Of a stretch of DNA of 64,000 nucleotides, positions 60,662 through 64,000 are shown piece after piece (within the stretch, counting starts at the first letter, position 1; every line of letters starts with the position of its first letter). A program made the translations under genes and the position numbers. The stretch comes from Anoplopoma fimbria (taxonomy: Eukaryota; Chordata; Actinopteri; Perciformes; Anoplopomatidae): positions 30,638,177 to 30,702,176 of the forward strand of contig NC_072457.1 of the NCBI RefSeq assembly GCF_027596085.1, written 5' to 3'. The notes below the pieces were generated by a model, which made no database searches, was not told where the DNA came from, and worked only from the letters and a program-made list of their open reading frames with translations.

Positions 60662-61849
60662 TTAAGTGTATGCAAATACAATTCAAAGTTTAATTGTAGT
60701 CCAGATTTCAAAGCTAGATAAGTAATAATTATGTACCATGGTGCAAAGCTTCACTACTGTAAGATGACAAGTTTCCAAAATGTGCTACTCATAGGGAAAA
60801 ACATTTTTTGAATGAATTATGGAGGAGGTATTTCTATTCTGATTAAGGAACATATAACCTCTTGGTTCTGTTAAAGTGAAATGTGTTCTCCTCCTGACTC
60901 ATCAGCGCTCTACTTCTTTACCCCCGTCACTCTCGTTTTCTGTCATCCTCCGCTTCTGGTTTACGGAGTCGTAGAGACACCAAAAGTCCCGTAGACGTAT
61001 TCCTCCCCCTCTCTGTAGTTTCTCACGAGGAGGAGGCTGTTCAGATAAACCAAGTAGTAACCTCGGGACATGATGGGTCTGCACTGTTGATTGACTGATA
61101 TTCTGTTCATCATTTACAGTTCATATACGTTTATGCACAATTTCTAACAGCCAGGATGACCTCACATGAAAACATCAGAGACAACACTTTGAGATTCACT
61201 CAACAGTCTGTTAGAAAGAAAGAAACACTATTTCAAAAGTAGACCATTGTTTTTTAGACCGGGGTCTTGACCTGAAAAAAGCTTTGAGATGATTCTATGT
61301 GGTCAAAGACAAAGCAAAAACAATAACACCTAAAATATAAAATAATGGAAACCAGTTGGGTCAGTTCTGTTTTGTGGAAAACTAAAATAATTCCACTCAA
61401 ACAATCTTTAAGGGGAAATCACTTTTGGATTTAGCAAATTAACTGTTTGTCCTTAAGAGTCACACCAGGCAAAATCACAGGTTTTTAATGCTTGGAAATA
61501 CATATATTCTTTCTTTAAAAATTGAACAGGCCAACAAGTCAATTAAATTCAATAAATTTTAGATAGCCTAGAATATGAAATGATCCATTATCTTATCAGT
61601 ATTGGCAATGAGAAGCAGGTAATTATCAGATATCATACCATGCACCCTAAATATTATTTATCAGCGGGTTAAATACAAAATAATCTGTCAGACTGAAAAC
61701 AATCCCGTTACTAAAGCACTGCAAAAACATTACATTTGTGAAAAGTTTGTAAAGCAGGACATAATTATATTAAATTCATTTTGTAAAATTTTTTACAGAA
61801 GCATGGTATTTACATGCAGTTATGAAAAAAAAGAAACCTGGATGTATAT
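60662..61849. other. Gene-free stretch with one exon-like island
   Basis: AT-rich except 60895-61085, which is GC-richer and open on the minus strand in two frames. No family recognised. See findings. Confidence 0.4.
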
Positions 61850-62115
61850 ATTCAATTAAATTCAATTTATTTTGTATAGCCGATAAATCACAAATCACAA
61901 ATTTGCCTCAGAGGGCTTTACAATCTGTACACATGTGACATCCTCTGTCCTTAGACCCTCACATCCTCTGTCCTTAGACCCTCACATCCTCTGTCCTTAG
62001 ACCCTCACATCCTCTGTCCTTAGACCCTAACATCCTCTGTCCTAGGACCCTAACATCCTCTGTCCTTAGACCCTCACATCCTCTGTCCTTAGACCCTCAC
62101 ATCTGTACAGTAAAA
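61850..62115 (-). mobile_element. AATTG-tailed retroelement 3' end, minus strand, with internal minisatellite
   Basis: TTCAATTAAATTCAATTTATTTTGTATAGCC tail, then CACAAATTTGCCTCAGAGGG and CTTTACAATCTGTACACATG: the reverse complement of the 28200-28320 sequence. The middle is expanded to seven 23-base units. Confidence 0.85.
61938..62098. repeat. 23-bp minisatellite, 7 units
   Basis: Unit begins ACATCCTCTGTCCTTAGACC. Units 4 and 5 carry point changes (CCTA, TAGG). The same unit occurs singly at 28220-28245 and doubled at 55444-55484. Confidence 0.95.
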
Positions 62116-62494
62116 ACAGGGGACACAGAGAGAATGGAACAATGTCACTGTTTGGACAGCGCTTCATAACGAGTTAGCAGCCTGACGGCTTTTACACCGC
62201 TGAGAGGACTGTTTTTGATGAATCACGCTGATTGTTGACTTCACCCTGAATGTTGAGCAGCTTGAGGTGAATGAATGTAAAACACAGAACCCACGATGAG
62301 GGACGCTGATGGGGCAGAGGTGTAAATTAATGAATACAACTTACAACTGGCAGACCTCCCATCTAAACACCCATGAGGCCATGAGGCATCATAAAACATA
62401 CAAAGGTCAAACTCAGAAACAAGCGGTGACGTATGCAGGTAAACTGCTCATAATCTTGGTAGAAGATACGCCATACAACCTCTCCAAAAACCAA

Positions 62495-63260
62495 ATGAAA
62501 TTAAAGCTGCAAGCAGCGATTTTCGGGCCCTCGCACTGCGCGGGACGCCACGAACGCCTGCGACAATAGTTAGATGGCTAAAAATACAGAAATTTAACAA
62601 ATTACTGTAGCGGCCCCTATTGGATGAACGGAATGAAAATTTCAGGGTTTGTTACAGGATGCTATGCCGACATATTCTGCAAGTTTCGTGACGATAGGCC
62701 AAACGGTTTTCAATTTAATTGTGTTGTTGTATAAAGCCACGCCCCTATTATGTTCACTGCTGCATATCTTGTAAACACAATGAGATATCAACAAGCTTTT
62801 GATAGATTTTGATGACACTGATCCAATAATGATCCACAGAAAGTTTGGTGGAAATCAGACTGAGCGTTCAGGAGGAGTTCGCAAAAATGTGTTTTTCAGA
62901 AAATTCAAAATGGCGGAAAATTTCGGCAGGCGGAGCTTAGGGTCCCAAGAGACTTATTTGTAGAGCTCATTCTGGTGCATATGTGTGTGAAATTTCAAGT
63001 CAATTCGACTTACCGTGTCCAAATGGATTACTTTTACAAAGTCGTCATTGTAGGGGGCGCTAGCGAGCCATTTTGTCATATCCAAATGGGAGACCTTGAA
63101 AATATAAAATTTTTCACCAGTCCTGATATGAATTTAGTGAGTTTTTGAGCATGATAAGGCCCTCAAAAAGGCAATTCATTTACAGAGGAATAATAATAAG
63201 AAACACTACAGTTTCAATAGGGCCTTCGTGGCCCGACGTTGTCGGTGCTCGGGCCCTAAC
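62495..63260. repeat. Long dispersed repeat with GGGCCC-type ends
   Basis: Starts near ATTAAAGCTGCAAGCAGCGA and TTCGGGCCCTCGCAC and ends CGGTGCTCGGGCCCTAAC. Inside are AGGCCAAACGG, GGCGGAGCTTAG and GGGGGCGCTAGCGAGCC. Recognised from memory as a very abundant non-coding teleost repeat. Class uncertain. Confidence 0.6.
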
Positions 63261-63800
63261 TACAGCTGTGTGCTTCATCCTCTGATCAGGTAGACATCAC
63301 TCCTCTTTATCTATACAGTGAATATATTCATATGCACAATGTAAAATAAGGTTCCTTTAAATTGTTTGTATTAACTCAATAAATGCAAACGTCCTCAATG
63401 TATATGTTGTCCTCCATGCTATTAAATGAACTACACCTCAATATGGAAATGAAGATTCAGACGGTTTGGATTTAGATCAACTTCTGTTTAATTAGTCACA
63501 ACCCAAAAAAGAGAAAGAAAACAAAAAAGGCTTTTTAATAATCCGCAGTCATCATTAACATCATATCATTCATGACCGTCGGACACAGATTAATCCGTCT
63601 GAATGTTATTAAAACATCACCTTTGTGCTTCTTCTAGAACACTGTTTCTTTCCTAAAGTTGGACATGAAAAGCTTGTCATGCTCAAAGGTAAAAGTCAAT
63701 CTGGATCTGAAGTGGAGTCACTGTGTTGAGTTGACCCAAAGCCAACTGAAAACACTGGTCTGTGTGAAGTGTGTGAAAGATGAACTGACTGAAAGAGGTG
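63261..63800. other. Gene-free stretch
   Basis: No gene supported. Confidence 0.5.
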
Positions 63801-63802
63801 AT

Positions 63803-64000
63803 ATAGAAGTAAAACACAGGTGGGATAGAAGTAAAACGCAGGTGATATAGGAGTAAAACACAGGTGATGTAGAAGTAAAACACAGGTGAGATAGAAGTAA
63901 AACACAGGTGATATAGAAGTAAAACACAGGTGATATAGAAGAAGTAAAACACAGGTGAGATAGAAGTAAAACACAGGTGATATAGAAGTAAAAACACAGG
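63803..64000. repeat. 22-bp minisatellite running off the window
   Basis: Unit AGGTGATATAGAAGTAAAAC + AC, about nine copies, with GGGATAG and GATGTAG variants. The right edge lies beyond 64000. Frames across it are Phe/Tyr/Leu repeats and not genes. Confidence 0.93.

Noticed and set aside
63683..63997. 104-codon frame (minus) of hydrophobic Phe/Tyr/Leu/Ser, like a multi-span membrane protein
   Set aside because: It comes entirely from the 22-bp minisatellite; the same composition appears in three frames.

Overview
The window looks like nuclear DNA of a ray-finned (teleost) fish. The evidence is split genes with canonical GT/AG introns, long TG/CA microsatellites, and fish-type repeats: Tc1-like transposons with long inverted repeats, tRNA-derived SINEs, Rex/CR1/L2-type LINE relics, a Penelope-like element and solo LTRs. 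There is no operon structure, rRNA gene or CRISPR array. I cannot name the species.

Three host genes can be assembled exon by exon. (1) 5511-7071, plus strand: a 172-residue four-span MS4A-like membrane protein with five coding exons, all joined in phase 0. (2) 11346-28899, minus strand: a TMEM132-family type I membrane protein, most likely TMEM132A, with 13 coding exons that give 1049 residues with every phase matching. (3) 47020-57907, minus strand: a CD5-like lymphocyte receptor with six coding exons, 257 residues, one SRCR-type domain, a transmembrane helix and a tail carrying the CD5 signature WIGPT. In human 11q12 the MS4A cluster, TMEM132A and CD6/CD5 are neighbours, so the window probably keeps an old vertebrate gene neighbourhood. 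That context supports naming the last two genes TMEM132A and CD5.

Layout. 1-5500: the 3' part of a Tc1-like element, microsatellites, LINE and SINE fragments. 5.5-7.6 kb: MS4A-like gene. 7.6-11.3 kb: intergenic, with a LINE tail and a degenerate AT-rich tandem repeat. 11.3-28.9 kb: TMEM132A-like gene; its introns hold a LINE endonuclease piece, a Penelope-like RT, an L2 tail, SINEs and a full-length Tc1. 29-47 kb: gene-free accessory stretch with broken LINEs, a Ty3/gypsy RNase H relic, two solo LTRs with exact 5-bp target duplications (one holding a SINE), a LINE ORF1 with an SGNH-esterase domain expanded by an internal minisatellite, and many microsatellites. 47-58 kb: CD5-like gene, with 30-bp and 15-bp minisatellites and long CA/TG tracts beside its splice sites and another Tc1 in intron 1. 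58-64 kb: promoter-side polypurine tract, AT-rich DNA, retroelement-derived minisatellites and a large dispersed repeat.

How the genes relate: MS4A proteins and CD5 act at the leukocyte surface in mammals, and TMEM132A is a widely expressed membrane or secretory-pathway protein. Nothing in the sequence shows them to be co-regulated. The points most worth following up are the compact single-SRCR CD5, the TG/CA repeats abutting splice sites in two genes, a decayed second copy of the CD5 terminal exon, and the reciprocal nesting of a Tc1 element and a retroelement tail.
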